From: Bradyrhizobium sp. AZCC 1610
Lineage (GTDB): Bacteria; Pseudomonadota; Alphaproteobacteria; Rhizobiales; Xanthobacteraceae
Assembly (NCBI RefSeq): GCF_036924515.1
Contig: NZ_JAZHRR010000001.1
Coordinates: forward strand, 5,303,001 to 5,367,000
Reading direction: 5' to 3'
DNA length: 64,000 bases
The notes under the pieces are model-generated. The model saw only the letters and a program-made list of their open reading frames with translations. It had not been told where the DNA came from and made no database searches. Every line of letters begins with the position of its first letter. The first letter of the stretch is position 1. The position numbers and the translations under genes are program-made. Below, piece after piece: positions 43,429 through 54,092 of this stretch.

Positions 43429-44228
43429 CCCGCATTGCGCTTGTCGTCTCCGACGTCGACGGCACCCTGTTGACGAAGGACAAAGTTCTGACCGACGGCG
43501 CAAAGGCCGCCGTACGCAGGCTGCATGCGGCCGGCATCGGCTTCACCATCGTCTCCAGCCGGCCAACCATCGGCATGGGTTTTCTGATCGATCCGCTTTC
43601 GATCACGCTTCCCGTTGGCGCCTTCAACGGCAGCTCGATCGTCGACGCAAGCCTCAAGCCGATCGAGCAGTATCTGATCGCCCCCGCCGTGGCGCAACGC
43701 AGCCTCGACGTGCTCAATGCGTTCGGCGTCGATATCTGGCTGTTCACCAACGATCGCTGGTACACGCGCAATCCCGACGGCGAATACGTCCCGCACGAGA
43801 AGCGCGCGATCAAGGCCGATCCGACCATTATCCCGGATTTCACGCCGTATCTCGGAGAAGCCTGCAAGATCGTCGGCGCCAGTTCGGACGCGGCGCTGCT
43901 TAAGCGTTGCGAGGTGGCGATGCGAGAAGCCGTCGGGGCGGAGGCGACCGCGGTCCGCTCGCAGACGTATTATCTCGACGTCACGCCGCCCGGTCACGAC
44001 AAGGGCACCTTCGTGGATGCGATGACCAGGCGGCTCGGCATTCCGGCCGCGGCGGTAGCGACCGTCGGCGACATGGAGAACGATCTTCCGATGTTTGCCA
44101 GGAGCGGCGTTTCGTTTGCGATGGGCAATGCGGCCGATGGCATCAAGCAGCACGCAACGCATGTGACCGACAGCAACGAGCGCGACGGATTTGCCGCTGC
44201 GATCGAGACGGTGCTGCAGCTCGGATAG
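43425..44228 (+). CDS. HAD-superfamily sugar phosphatase-like hydrolase (Cof type)
   Basis: 267 residues. HAD motifs: DVDGTLL (motif I, nucleophile Asp in VVSDVDGT), IVSSRP (motif II), a C2-type cap between ~85 and 190, a Lys in DKGTFVDAM (motif III) and VGDMENDLPMF (motif IV). Cof-like phosphatases hydrolyse sugar phosphates and other small phosphoesters. Its start overlaps gntK by 4 bp, so it is translated with the hexose-phosphate operon and may recycle a side product; substrate unknown. Confidence 0.82.
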   Translation: MTRIALVVSDVDGTLLTKDKVLTDGAKAAVRRLHAAGIGFTIVSSRPTIGMGFLIDPLSITLPVGAFNGSSIVDASLKPIEQYLIAPAVAQRSLDVLNAFGVDIWLFTNDRWYTRNPDGEYVPHEKRAIKADPTIIPDFTPYLGEACKIVGASSDAALLKRCEVAMREAVGAEATAVRSQTYYLDVTPPGHDKGTFVDAMTRRLGIPAAAVATVGDMENDLPMFARSGVSFAMGNAADGIKQHATHVTDSNERDGFAAAIETVLQLG

Positions 44229-44588
44229 GGATTCTTTTCTGACGCGTTTTCTGCGCAGATAAGTCTACGCAATCTGCGTAAACTTGATTGCTATGCGAAC
44301 CGGCATCCACCCCGGATCAAGTCCGGGGCAGGCTTTCGCTCGAAAACGCTATGCTCCGCCGTATCAAGCCTGCGTGAAGGATAAATCGAGGAATCCTCAA
44401 AGTCTTCGTGTGGCGAATCCGCTCCTGTTGGCCGGCACGATCGGCAAGCGCGAGCCGGTGTCCGACCGCCGTCTCCTCCCATGAAGGCAGGTTCATCCCA
44501 GCCCGGGCCTGCTGCGGCGAAGACGGATGCCGGCTCGCGCGACTTCCTAGTGATGGCATCCGGGCTACGAAGAGAGAGACGACGGCCG
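44229..44588. other. Intergenic region with REP-like palindrome
   Basis: 360 bp between the convergent HAD and GH15 genes. It contains the palindrome CCCCGGATCAAGTCCGGGG at 44310-44328, a word common in Bradyrhizobium intergenic repeats as I remember them, followed by a GCAGGCTTTCGCTCGAAAACG tail. No gene is supported in any frame. Confidence 0.5.
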
Positions 44589-46388
44589 CTATTTCGAGCG
44601 CTGCTTCGCCGGCTTCTCGGTCGATTGCTTCGTTGCACTCAAATTATGCGCGGTGTTGATCAGCGCGATGTGCGTCAGCGCCTGCGGGAAATTGCCGGTC
44701 TGGCGGCCGGCCGCCGTATCGTATTCCTCGGCCAGGAGGCCGAGATCGTTGGCGACCGCGACCACGCGGCCAAGCAGCTCTTGGGCCTTGCCCAACTCGC
44801 CCGCCAGCACATAAGCGTCCGCCAGCCATAGCGTGCAGGCGAGGAACGCGCCTTCCGCCGGTTGCTTCTCCACTTCGCGGGGATCATGCCGCAGCACAAA
44901 ACCGCCGCGCATCAGATGCCGTTCGACCGCGACAAGCGTGCCGCGCACGCGCGGGTCTTCCGGCGGCAGGAACCCGACCGACGGCAGCAACAGGATGCTG
45001 GCATCGAGCATCTTCGAGCCGTAGGACTCGACAAAGGAATTCAGTTCGGGATCGAAGCCTCTTGCGCAGACGTCGCGATGAATGGCGTCGCGCAGCACAC
45101 GCCACTTCTCGAGCGGCGCCTTGAACCCGAACGTCTCGGCGCTCTTGATGCCGCGGTCGAACGCGACCCAGGTCATCACCTTCGACGAGACATAATGCCT
45201 GCCCGCGCCGCGGCGCTCCCAGATGCCGTGATCGGGCTTGTCCCATTGCCCGGCGAGGTGCTGCAGGACGGCGCATTCCATCGCCCAGCTGGTTTCATCC
45301 AGCTCGAGTTTTGCCACGCGCCACTGGTGAAAGGCGTCGATCAGTTCGCCGTAGACGTCGAGCTGCAGCTGCGCATGCGCGGCGTTGCCGATCCGCACCG
45401 GCTTTGCGCCCTCATAGCCGGGCAGCCATGTGGCTTCCCATTCCAGGAGGCGGCGCTGGCCCATGATGCCGTACATGATCTGCATGTTGGCGGGAGAACC
45501 CGCCGCTGCCCGCAACAGCCAATGGTGCCAAGCGGAAGCTTCCTCGGTATAGCCGGAATTCATCAGCGCCAGCAGCGTGAAGGTGGCGTCGCGCAGCCAG
45601 CAGAAACGATAATCCCAGTTGCGTTGCCCACCGAGCTTTTCCGGCAGCGAGGTCGTTGGCGCGGCGACGATGCCGCCGGTCGGGGCGTAGGTCTGCGCCT
45701 TCAGCGTGATCAGTGAGCGCATCACGAGGTCGCGGTGCTCGCCCTGGTAGGTGCAACGGCTGCACCATTCGGTCCAGAACGCCTCGGTATCCTTCAACGC
45801 ATACGAAGGGTCGATCGGCTTGGGCACGGGCAGATGGGATGGCCCGTAGGTCAGCACAAAGGGAACGGTGTCGCCCTCGCCCACCTCGAAATCGGCGACC
45901 GTCGTCAGGTCCTCGCCGTGGGTTTCCACCGGCGTCCGCAACACCGTCATGTCCTGCCCGCAGATCGCGAGCAGCGCCGAACCGTCGTCGTTTCTCTTGA
46001 CCCAGGGAATATCGGTGCCGAAGCCGAAGCGGATCACCAGTTGCATGTGCATCCTGACCCGGCCACGAACGCCGCGCACCAGCCGCACCACATCGGAGGC
46101 GTTGCCGCGCGGCGGCATGAAATCGATCAGATCAACCGCGCCGTCAGCCGTCTCGAACCGGGTCTGAAGGATCAGGGTGTCATCCCAATAGCGGCGCGAG
46201 GTGCCGGTAATCTCGTCGGCCGGCGCGATCAGCCAGCGGCCGTGCTTCTCGGTGCCGAGAAGTGCTGCAAAGCAGGCATCCGAATCGAAAGCCGGCCAGC
46301 ACAGCCAGTCGATCGATCCGTCCCGGCCGACCAGTGCCGCGGTTTCGCAGTCGCCGATCAGCCCATAATCTTCGATACGGCACGGCAA
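44589..46388 (-). CDS. Glycoside hydrolase family 15 protein (glucoamylase/trehalase-like)
   Basis: 599 residues. An N-terminal beta-sandwich domain opens with RIEDYGLIGDCETAALVGRDGSIDWLCWPAFDS, the hallmark of bacterial GH15 proteins, and the (alpha/alpha)6 catalytic domain follows (NWDYRFCWLRDATFTLLAL; later DHGIWERRGAGRHYVSSKVM). Members hydrolyse alpha-glucans, isomaltose or trehalose to glucose. No signal peptide, so it acts in the cytoplasm, in line with its neighbours in glucan and trehalose turnover. It is 17 bp downstream of malQ on the same strand. Confidence 0.85.
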   Translation of the reverse strand: MPCRIEDYGLIGDCETAALVGRDGSIDWLCWPAFDSDACFAALLGTEKHGRWLIAPADEITGTSRRYWDDTLILQTRFETADGAVDLIDFMPPRGNASDVVRLVRGVRGRVRMHMQLVIRFGFGTDIPWVKRNDDGSALLAICGQDMTVLRTPVETHGEDLTTVADFEVGEGDTVPFVLTYGPSHLPVPKPIDPSYALKDTEAFWTEWCSRCTYQGEHRDLVMRSLITLKAQTYAPTGGIVAAPTTSLPEKLGGQRNWDYRFCWLRDATFTLLALMNSGYTEEASAWHHWLLRAAAGSPANMQIMYGIMGQRRLLEWEATWLPGYEGAKPVRIGNAAHAQLQLDVYGELIDAFHQWRVAKLELDETSWAMECAVLQHLAGQWDKPDHGIWERRGAGRHYVSSKVMTWVAFDRGIKSAETFGFKAPLEKWRVLRDAIHRDVCARGFDPELNSFVESYGSKMLDASILLLPSVGFLPPEDPRVRGTLVAVERHLMRGGFVLRHDPREVEKQPAEGAFLACTLWLADAYVLAGELGKAQELLGRVVAVANDLGLLAEEYDTAAGRQTGNFPQALTHIALINTAHNLSATKQSTEKPAKQRSK

Positions 46389-46405
46389 GATGCTTCACCG
46401 CCTGA

Positions 46406-48355
46406 TCATATCGCGGCGCGCGACCGCTCATGGGTTGCCGCCTTGAGCGCGGCGACGTCGACCGTGGATGTCATTTCCTCGATCGGCACCGGGAGCCGCT
46501 GCCGCCAGTTCGGATGCTCGTTGACGGTGCCGGGAATGTTGGGCTGGTCCACCACCCCGAGCAGGTCCTCCAGCGAGATCGCGAGCAGTCGCGACTTGGT
46601 TCGCGCCAGAAAGTTCGCCACCGCATAGAGATCGTTGCGGTCGATGGCGTGATGGCGCAGCACGTCGTCCAGCATCGCAAGTGCGCGCCAGCGCGCATCG
46701 TCGCTCTCGCCCGGATCGATCCCGAGCGAACGCTTCAGCGTGAGGTCGCCGAACGAGCGCCAGCCGGCATAGGTCGAGAGATCGTGGGTGTTGAAGGTGA
46801 CGAGCGCATTGGTCAGGTAATGATCGATGCTGCGGAACGAGCCGCCGTCGTCGCGCTCGAACATCATCACGAGATACGACCAGATGCCCCAATCGGCGAT
46901 CTGGTCGCGAAATCCTTCCGGCACGGTGCCGAGGTCTTCGCCGATCACGACGCAGCGGTTAGCAACGCTTTCCTGCGCCGTCACCGCCAGCAGCGCCTCG
47001 AACGGCATCTGGACGTAGACGCCGTCGCGTGCGCTGAAGCCTTGCGGCACCAGATAGAGCCGCTTCAGCCCGAGCACATGGTCGAGACGGATGGCGCCGG
47101 CATGGCGCATCGAGGCGCGCAGCATGTCGCGGTACGGCGCAAAGGACTCAAACTCGAGCCCGACGGCATTGAACCCGGCAAGGCCCCAGGTCTGGCCGGC
47201 GGTGTTGAGCGGATCGGGCGGCGCTCCGACGCCGAGATGGCGGGAGATGGCGACCTGCTCATTCCAGGCGTCGAACCCATCGGCCTGTACGCCGACCGCG
47301 ACGTCGAGATAGAGCCCGACCTTCATGCCGAGCTGCTTCGCCAGATCGGCGGCGGCCCCCAACTGCCGGTCGGCGGTCCATTGCACGAATTCGACGAACT
47401 CGATTTCGCCGGCGTCTTCGCCCTGGCGCAACGCGGCGCATGTGGCATCGTCCGGCTGCCGCCACTCTACCGGCCATTCCCACCACGGCTTGCCGAATTT
47501 GTGCCGCAGCACCTCGAAGCAGGCAAAGTGCGACAGCAAGGTGCCGCGCTCGGCGCGGAATTTGTCAAAATCCTGTTGGCGGCCCGGCTTGGCATTGGCC
47601 TTGAAAGCAGCAAAGGCCCTGCGGAGCGCCCGCCACTTCAGACCGGCGACGCCGACGTAATCGACGACATCGCCTGCCCGCAACGGCGCCAGCGCCTCAC
47701 GGGTTTCGGAGTCGGGCTGAAATTCGGGCAGCTTTTCGACATCGATATAGAGCGCGTTGAGAAACAGCCGGCTGTTCGGCGAATAGGGGCTGCAATCGCC
47801 CGGGCGATCGTCGAACAGGACATGCAGCGGATTGAGGCCGACGCCGTCGGCGCCGAGATGATCGGCGAGTTCGATCAGGCCGGCGAGATCGGTGAAGTCG
47901 CCCATGCCCCAGTTGCGCGCGGAGCGGACGCCGTAAAGCTGGGCCGCGAGCAGCCAGCAACGGTCGAACTCGCCGCCAAACGCCCGTTCCGGCGCCGAGA
48001 TCAGCGGCACGTCCTCGGCGGTCGTGGCGTCGCTCACCTGAAGCCGGTAGACGCCGAGCGGCAGGTCCCTGGGCCAGTCGATGGCGTGATCCGAGCTCTC
48101 GCCCTTGGCGATAAGCCCCGAGCCCGTAACGATTTTCCACTCCACTGGAAGCCTGGCTGTAGCCGGGAGCTCGGTTCGCGACGGCCGCCCGGACCGGACC
48201 ACCACCGGGTGGCCGACCAGCGGTCCCGGGGCCTGCGGCGGCAGGGCATCCAGAATGATTTTGAGCGCGGCGGCGTCCGTCACACGGCGGTGACCTTGGC
48301 CGTCCAGGAACTCGGTCTGGATTCCCTGGGCTTTGGCTTGAGCAAAAAGGTCCAT
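46406..48355 (-). CDS. malQ: 4-alpha-glucanotransferase (amylomaltase)
   Basis: 649 residues of GH77. Catalytic positions are visible: the nucleophile Asp in GAIRLDHVLGLKRLY, the acid Glu in VVIGEDLGTVPEGF, and the third Asp in VTFNTHDLSTYAGW. It transfers maltosyl and longer glucan segments, disproportionating maltodextrins released from storage glucan. ATG at 48355 is chosen; in-frame ATGs at 48364 and 48373 are possible and no clear ribosome-binding site decides. It is divergent from the treS-mak/glgB operon across ~200 bp. Confidence 0.9.
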   Translation of the reverse strand: MDLFAQAKAQGIQTEFLDGQGHRRVTDAAALKIILDALPPQAPGPLVGHPVVVRSGRPSRTELPATARLPVEWKIVTGSGLIAKGESSDHAIDWPRDLPLGVYRLQVSDATTAEDVPLISAPERAFGGEFDRCWLLAAQLYGVRSARNWGMGDFTDLAGLIELADHLGADGVGLNPLHVLFDDRPGDCSPYSPNSRLFLNALYIDVEKLPEFQPDSETREALAPLRAGDVVDYVGVAGLKWRALRRAFAAFKANAKPGRQQDFDKFRAERGTLLSHFACFEVLRHKFGKPWWEWPVEWRQPDDATCAALRQGEDAGEIEFVEFVQWTADRQLGAAADLAKQLGMKVGLYLDVAVGVQADGFDAWNEQVAISRHLGVGAPPDPLNTAGQTWGLAGFNAVGLEFESFAPYRDMLRASMRHAGAIRLDHVLGLKRLYLVPQGFSARDGVYVQMPFEALLAVTAQESVANRCVVIGEDLGTVPEGFRDQIADWGIWSYLVMMFERDDGGSFRSIDHYLTNALVTFNTHDLSTYAGWRSFGDLTLKRSLGIDPGESDDARWRALAMLDDVLRHHAIDRNDLYAVANFLARTKSRLLAISLEDLLGVVDQPNIPGTVNEHPNWRQRLPVPIEEMTSTVDVAALKAATHERSRAAI

Positions 48356-48558
48356 TCGGCACATACTTTGCACGCAAACATCAAACGGATGTCGCGAAAT
48401 TGTCTAATTGCGGGAAGGAGATAGACGGTGTCTAACGCTCGGGCCCATCAACGGTTCCAAGGGAACCAAAGCGAGTCGAGCGGCTTTCTATCTCAGTTCG
48501 GAACGTCTCCCTTCTGCAAACGAAACGGGGACGTCATTTCCATGGCAATGGCATCACC

Positions 48559-51500
48559 GTGAACAAAAAAGCGCAAACCGCCGAGAGCTCCAACGCCGGC
48601 GTCTCCCTCACTATCGACGGTGCCTATCCACTGAATCCGGATGGCAGCCTTGTAATCGAAGCAAAGCGAGGGCCAGCCGTCGACGCCGTCACCGACGAAC
48701 TCTGGTACAAGGATGCGATCATCTATCAGTTGCACGTCAAGGCCTTCGCCGACAGCAACAATGACGGCATCGGCGACTTTGCCGGGCTGACCGAGAAACT
48801 GGGGTACCTGCAGGACCTCGGCGTCACCACGCTGTGGCTGTTGCCGTTCTACCCTTCCCCCGGCCGCGACGACGGCTACGACATCGCCGATTACGGCGAC
48901 ATCAACCCCGATTTCGGGACCATGAAGGATTTCCGCCGCTTCATCCAGGAAGCCAAGAAGCGCGGCTTGCGGGTCATTACCGAGCTCGTCGTCAACCACA
49001 CTTCCGATCAGCACGACTGGTTCAAGCGCGCCCGCCGCTCGGACCCGAATTCCTCTGCCCGCAACTGGTACGTCTGGAGCGACACCGACCAGAAATATCT
49101 GGGCACGCGGATCATCTTCACCGATACCGAGAAATCGAACTGGACCTGGGATCCGGAAGCCGGCCAGTTCTACTGGCATCGCTTCTTCTCGCACCAGCCC
49201 GACCTGAATTTCGACAATCCGCGCGTGGTGAGCGCGCTGGTGCAGGTGATGAAGCGCTGGCTCGACACCGGCGTCGACGGTTTCCGCCTTGACGCTATTC
49301 CCTATCTCTGCGAGCGCGACGGCACCAACAACGAGAACCTGCCCGAGACGCATGCGATCATCAAAGGGCTGCGCCGCGAGCTGGACGCCTATGCGAAAGG
49401 CAAGGTGCTGCTGGCCGAGGCCAATCAATGGCCGGAGGACGTGCAGGAATATTTCGGCCGCGGCGACGAATGCCACATGGCCTATCATTTCCCGCTGATG
49501 CCGCGCATCTACATGGCGATCGCGCAGGAAGACCGTTTCCCGATCACCGACATCCTGCGCCAGACGCCGGATATCCCGGGCAACTGCCAATGGGCGCTGT
49601 TCCTGCGCAACCACGACGAGCTGACGCTGGAAATGGTGACCGACGTCGAGCGCGATTACCTGTGGTCGACCTACGCCAACGATCCCCGGGCGCGCATCAA
49701 TGTCGGCATCCGCCGGCGGCTGGCGCCGCTGATGGACAATGACCGGCGCAAGATCGAGCTGATGAACTCGCTCTTGCTGTCGTTCCCGGGCACGCCGATC
49801 ATCTATTACGGCGATGAGATCGGCATGGGCGATAACATCTATCTCGGCGACCGCAACGGCGTCCGCACCCCGATGCAATGGACGCCGGACCGCAATGGCG
49901 GCTTCTCCCGCGCCGACCCGGCAAGACTATACGCGCCGACCATCATGGACCCCGTCTACGGCTATGAATCGGTCAATGTCGAGGCACAGTCGCGCAGCCT
50001 GTCCTCGCTGCTATCGGCCACCAAGCGGCTGATCGCGGTCCGCAAATCGACGCTCGCCTTCGGCCGCGGCACCATGACGTTCATTCGCCCGGAAAACCGC
50101 TCGGTGCTGTGCTACGTGCGTCAATATCAGGGCGAAGTCATCCTGTGCGTTGCCAACCTGTCGCGATCGGCTCAGGCGACCGAACTGGATCTCTCCGCCT
50201 TCAAGGACCGCATTCCGCTGGAAATGCTCGGCCGCACACGCTTCCCGGCGATCGGCGAGCTGCCCTACATGATCACGCTGTCGCCTTACGGCTTCTACTG
50301 GTTCGAACTGCAGGAGCGCGACAAGTCGGCGCCGGTGGTGCAGCGGGCCGTGCCCGAGTTCGAAACGCTGGTGGTGCCGCTGAACGCGACCTGGGTGTCG
50401 CTGGCGCGCGAGCGCGGCGTGTTCGAGCGCGACGTGCTGCCGGGACATCTGGCGCGCAGCCGCTGGTATCCGGAACGATCGCCCAAGGCGATCCGTCCGA
50501 CCCTGACTTCGGCGATTCCGTTCTGCGACATCGGCGACAACCGGCCATGGCTCGCCTTTTTCGAAACGACGCAGCGCGGCATCACGACGCGCTACCTGCT
50601 GCCGATGCAGATCGAATGGGTGCGCTTCGACCGCGAGCGCTACAACCCGCACGCGCTGGCCGCCGTTCGGCAAGGAGCCCGCGAAGGCACTCTACTCGAT
50701 GTCGCCACCGACCAGATCTTCATCGCGCTATTGTTGCGCAATCTGCAGCAGTCGCTGACGGTCGACGAGAGCGAACAGGGCTTGCGGCTCGAATTCCGGC
50801 CAACCAACCGCTTCAGCGACAAGCCGATCCGGCAGCCAGAGCACATCCGCACCGTCGATTCCGAGCTGCCCCGCAGCACCGCGCTCGTGGATGACGACTG
50901 CGTCGTCAAGATCTACCGGACGCTTCAGGTCGGACCCAATCCCGAAATCGAGATCGGACGCTTCCTCACCGACATCGCCAACTTTGCCAACACCCCGGCG
51001 CTGCTCGGCAGCGTCGAGTTGGTCGAGGGCAACGAGAAGAGCGCGGTCGGTGTCGTTCACGCCTTCGTCGCCAATCAGGGCGACCTCTGGACCGTGAGCG
51101 CCGCCTATCTCGACCGCTTCGTCGAGGAGCAGCGTCTGCTGGCGGAGAGCATCCACCCCGGCGAACGCGAGGAAGAGATCCCCTATCTGCGTCACATGTC
51201 GCAGGCGGGGCGGCGCGTGGCCGAGCTGCATGTTGCGCTCGCCGGCAACAACGAGTTGGCCGAATTCGCGCCGGAGCCGACCGGCCGCGAGGATGTGCAG
51301 CGCTGGATCGACGATCTGATGCTCTGCGCCGGCCGCGTTTTCGATGCGCTCCGGCAGCGGCGGGATACGCTGAGGGAAGCCGACCGCCTGCTGGCCGACC
51401 AGGTGTTGGCGTTGCAGCCGGTCCTGTCGGATTGGCTGGAAACGCTGCTGCTGCGCGAGGCCGATGCCGCCAACATCCGCGGCCATGGCGATCTCGATCT

Positions 51501-51945
51501 CAGTCAGTTGCTGATCGTCAAGGACGACATCTTCATCGTCGACTTCGAAGGCGCGCCGCGGCGCACTATCGCCGAACGCCGGCGCAAGACGCCCGCGGCG
51601 CGCGATATCGCCAGCCTGGTTCGATCGATCGATTATTCGGCAACCGCAGCCCTTGAGCGCGCGCTCAAAGTGGCTCACGATGAGCCAGGCAAGCTCGGCG
51701 CGGCGCTTGGCGAGTGGCGCGACCGGGCGACAACCGCATTTCTCGCCGCCTACCACGAGGCCATGACCGATCAGCGGCTGTGGCCGGCCGATCCGAAGGC
51801 GGCAGACGGCTTGCTGACCTTTTTCATGCTCGAGAAGGCCTTGAACGAGATCGAACACGAGCTGTCATTCCGGCCGGAATGGCTGCGCGTGCCGCTGACC
51901 GGGATCATCAGAATGTTGTCACAACCGACCTTCGAGGCCTCATGA
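48559..51945 (+). CDS. treS: Trehalose synthase (TreS) - maltokinase fusion
   Basis: 1128 residues. Residues ~45-600 form a GH13 trehalose synthase with nucleophile Asp245 ([10 protein letters not shown]), acid Glu288 ([11 protein letters not shown]) and Asp353 (LRNHDELT), which interconverts maltose and trehalose. Residues ~640-1110 form a maltokinase with [11 protein letters not shown] and [11 protein letters not shown] as catalytic and metal-binding loops. The fusion turns trehalose into maltose-1-phosphate, normally used by GlgE to build alpha-glucan; no glgE is in this window. The start is GTG; glgB starts at the overlapping ATGA of its stop. Confidence 0.92.
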   Translation: MNKKAQTAESSNAGVSLTIDGAYPLNPDGSLVIEAKRGPAVDAVTDELWYKDAIIYQLHVKAFADSNNDGIGDFAGLTEKLGYLQDLGVTTLWLLPFYPSPGRDDGYDIADYGDINPDFGTMKDFRRFIQEAKKRGLRVITELVVNHTSDQHDWFKRARRSDPNSSARNWYVWSDTDQKYLGTRIIFTDTEKSNWTWDPEAGQFYWHRFFSHQPDLNFDNPRVVSALVQVMKRWLDTGVDGFRLDAIPYLCERDGTNNENLPETHAIIKGLRRELDAYAKGKVLLAEANQWPEDVQEYFGRGDECHMAYHFPLMPRIYMAIAQEDRFPITDILRQTPDIPGNCQWALFLRNHDELTLEMVTDVERDYLWSTYANDPRARINVGIRRRLAPLMDNDRRKIELMNSLLLSFPGTPIIYYGDEIGMGDNIYLGDRNGVRTPMQWTPDRNGGFSRADPARLYAPTIMDPVYGYESVNVEAQSRSLSSLLSATKRLIAVRKSTLAFGRGTMTFIRPENRSVLCYVRQYQGEVILCVANLSRSAQATELDLSAFKDRIPLEMLGRTRFPAIGELPYMITLSPYGFYWFELQERDKSAPVVQRAVPEFETLVVPLNATWVSLARERGVFERDVLPGHLARSRWYPERSPKAIRPTLTSAIPFCDIGDNRPWLAFFETTQRGITTRYLLPMQIEWVRFDRERYNPHALAAVRQGAREGTLLDVATDQIFIALLLRNLQQSLTVDESEQGLRLEFRPTNRFSDKPIRQPEHIRTVDSELPRSTALVDDDCVVKIYRTLQVGPNPEIEIGRFLTDIANFANTPALLGSVELVEGNEKSAVGVVHAFVANQGDLWTVSAAYLDRFVEEQRLLAESIHPGEREEEIPYLRHMSQAGRRVAELHVALAGNNELAEFAPEPTGREDVQRWIDDLMLCAGRVFDALRQRRDTLREADRLLADQVLALQPVLSDWLETLLLREADAANIRGHGDLDLSQLLIVKDDIFIVDFEGAPRRTIAERRRKTPAARDIASLVRSIDYSATAALERALKVAHDEPGKLGAALGEWRDRATTAFLAAYHEAMTDQRLWPADPKAADGLLTFFMLEKALNEIEHELSFRPEWLRVPLTGIIRMLSQPTFEAS

Positions 51946-54089
51946 CCAAGCTACCCGCCGAGGCCTATGCCATCATCGAAGGCAAGCATTCCGATCCGTT
52001 TCGCTATCTCGGCTTGCACAGCGAAGGCGGCCACAGCGTGGTGCGTGCTTTCATCCCCGAAGCTTCCAACGTGGAGGCGATCGGCGAGCATGGCGAGACG
52101 GCGCCGCTTCAACGGATTCACGATGCCGGGCTGTTTGCGGGCGCGCTGCCGAACGGCTCCAAACGCTACCAGCTCCGCGCCCGCTTCGGCGAAAACGTCG
52201 TCGATCTCGACGATCCCTACCGCTTTCCGCCGGTGCTCAGCGACTTCGATCTCTATCTGCTGGGTGAAGGCACTCACCGGCGGATCTACGACAAGCTCGG
52301 CGCGCATCCGATGACGCTCGATGGCGTCGATGGTGTGGCGTTCGTGGTGCTGGCGCCGAACGCCAAGGCCGTCAGCGTGGTCGGCGATTTCAATTTCTGG
52401 AATGCGCGGCGGCATCCGATGCGGGTGCGCGGCGTCGGCTATTGGGAATTGTTCGTGCCCCATGCCCACGCCGGCGACCGCTACAAGTTCGACATCACCG
52501 GCTCCGACGGACGACATCTGCCGCTGAAATCCGATCCGGTAGCGTTTGCGGCGGAGGTCCGGCCCTCAACGGCCTCGATCGTCGTCGACGAAAGCAGAAT
52601 CCCGCATCCCCGCGCCGCACCATCGGGCATCAACGCGGTGGGCGCGCCGATCTCGATCTACGAGGTGCATCTCGGTTCCTGGCGGCGCAAGAACGGCAAT
52701 GAATGGCTGAGCTACCGCGACCTCGCCGAACAGCTCCCGGCTTACGCGAAGGACATGGGCTTTACCCATCTCGAGTTTCTGCCCGTCAGCGAGCATCCGT
52801 TCGACGGCTCCTGGGGCTACCAGCCGACCGGCCTGTATGCGCCGACCAGCCGGTTCGGCACGCCGGAAGACTTTTCTGCGCTGGTCGATGCCTGCCATCG
52901 CGAGGGGATCGGCGTATGGCTCGACTGGGTGCCCGGACATTTTCCCGACGATCCGCATGGGCTCGGCTATTTCGACGGCACCGCGCTCTACGAGCATGCC
53001 AATCCGATGCAGGGCCGCCACCTCGACTGGGGCACGCTGATCTACAATTACGGCCGCACCGAAGTGGTCAATTTCCTGGTTTCCAACGCGCTGTTCTGGT
53101 TCGATCGCTACGGCGTCGACGGCCTGCGTGTCGATGCCGTCGCCTCGATGCTCTATCTCGACTACAGCCGGCCCGCCGGCGAGTGGATTCCGAACCGGCA
53201 TGGCGGCCGGGAAAACCTCGAAGCCATCGAATTCCTGCGCCGCTTCAACATCGAACTGTTCGGGCATTTTCCGGAAGCCACCACGGCTGCGGAGGAATCC
53301 ACCTCATGGCCGCAGGTCTCGCAGCCGGTCGAATATGGCGGGCTCGGCTTCGGCTTCAAATGGAACATGGGCTGGATGCACGACACGCTGAAATATATCG
53401 GCAAGGATCCCGTGTACCGGAAGCACCATCACGGCGACGTCCTGTTCGGCCTGCATTACGCATTTTCGGAGAATTTCATCCTGCCGCTGTCGCATGACGA
53501 AGTCGTGCACGGCAAGCGGTCGATCCTCGGCCGCATGCCGGGCGACGAGTGGCAGCGATTTGCAAACCTGCGTGCCTATTACAGTTTCATGTTTGGTCAT
53601 CCCGGCAAGAAGCTTTTGTTCATGGGCTGCGAGTTCGGCCAGGAGCGCGAGTGGAATCACGATCATTCGCTGGACTGGCACCTCTTGGCGCAGCACCGCC
53701 ATACCGGCGTCCAGAATCTGATCCGCGATCTCAACCGGCTCTATCGCGCCGTGCCGGCGCTGCACGAGATGGACTGCAACCAGGCGGGATTTGAATGGGT
53801 CATCACCCATGATTCCGGCAACAACATCTTTGCCTGGCTGCGCAAGGGTTTCGACGCGCACGCGCGCTGTCTCGTGGTCGTGAACTTCTCGCCGAACGTC
53901 TATCGCAATTATCGCGTCCGGGTGCCGTTCGCCGGCAAGTGGAAGGAAGCGCTCAATTCCGACTCCGCGCATTATGGCGGCAGCAATGTCGGCAATGTCG
54001 GCGAAGTCCACACCCTCGAAGGCAGCATCCCCGAGCTCAGCCTGACCATCCCGCCGCTGGCTGCGATCTTTCTCGTACCGGAAAGCTGA
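51942..54089 (+). CDS. glgB: 1,4-alpha-glucan branching enzyme
   Basis: 715 residues. An N-terminal CBM48 region (roughly 100-210, [19 protein letters not shown]) precedes the GH13 barrel: [17 protein letters not shown] (nucleophile), AEESTSWP (acid), and [16 protein letters not shown]-terminal beta domain ends the protein. It introduces alpha-1,6 branches in glycogen-like glucan. The start was set at ATG 51942, which overlaps the treS-mak stop by 4 bp. Working with GlgX downstream it remodels the same polymer. Confidence 0.95.
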   Translation: MTKLPAEAYAIIEGKHSDPFRYLGLHSEGGHSVVRAFIPEASNVEAIGEHGETAPLQRIHDAGLFAGALPNGSKRYQLRARFGENVVDLDDPYRFPPVLSDFDLYLLGEGTHRRIYDKLGAHPMTLDGVDGVAFVVLAPNAKAVSVVGDFNFWNARRHPMRVRGVGYWELFVPHAHAGDRYKFDITGSDGRHLPLKSDPVAFAAEVRPSTASIVVDESRIPHPRAAPSGINAVGAPISIYEVHLGSWRRKNGNEWLSYRDLAEQLPAYAKDMGFTHLEFLPVSEHPFDGSWGYQPTGLYAPTSRFGTPEDFSALVDACHREGIGVWLDWVPGHFPDDPHGLGYFDGTALYEHANPMQGRHLDWGTLIYNYGRTEVVNFLVSNALFWFDRYGVDGLRVDAVASMLYLDYSRPAGEWIPNRHGGRENLEAIEFLRRFNIELFGHFPEATTAAEESTSWPQVSQPVEYGGLGFGFKWNMGWMHDTLKYIGKDPVYRKHHHGDVLFGLHYAFSENFILPLSHDEVVHGKRSILGRMPGDEWQRFANLRAYYSFMFGHPGKKLLFMGCEFGQEREWNHDHSLDWHLLAQHRHTGVQNLIRDLNRLYRAVPALHEMDCNQAGFEWVITHDSGNNIFAWLRKGFDAHARCLVVVNFSPNVYRNYRVRVPFAGKWKEALNSDSAHYGGSNVGNVGEVHTLEGSIPELSLTIPPLAAIFLVPES

Positions 54090-54092
54090 CGC

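Noticed and set aside
46430..48424. About 664-codon open frame opposite malQ
   Set aside because: Antisense of a GH77 gene with all catalytic positions; no independent support.
48374..48558. GGAAC words upstream of treS-mak as an EcfG promoter
   Set aside because: The expected CGTT at 16-17 bp spacing is missing (two or more mismatches), so no promoter is called although stress control of trehalose genes would be plausible.
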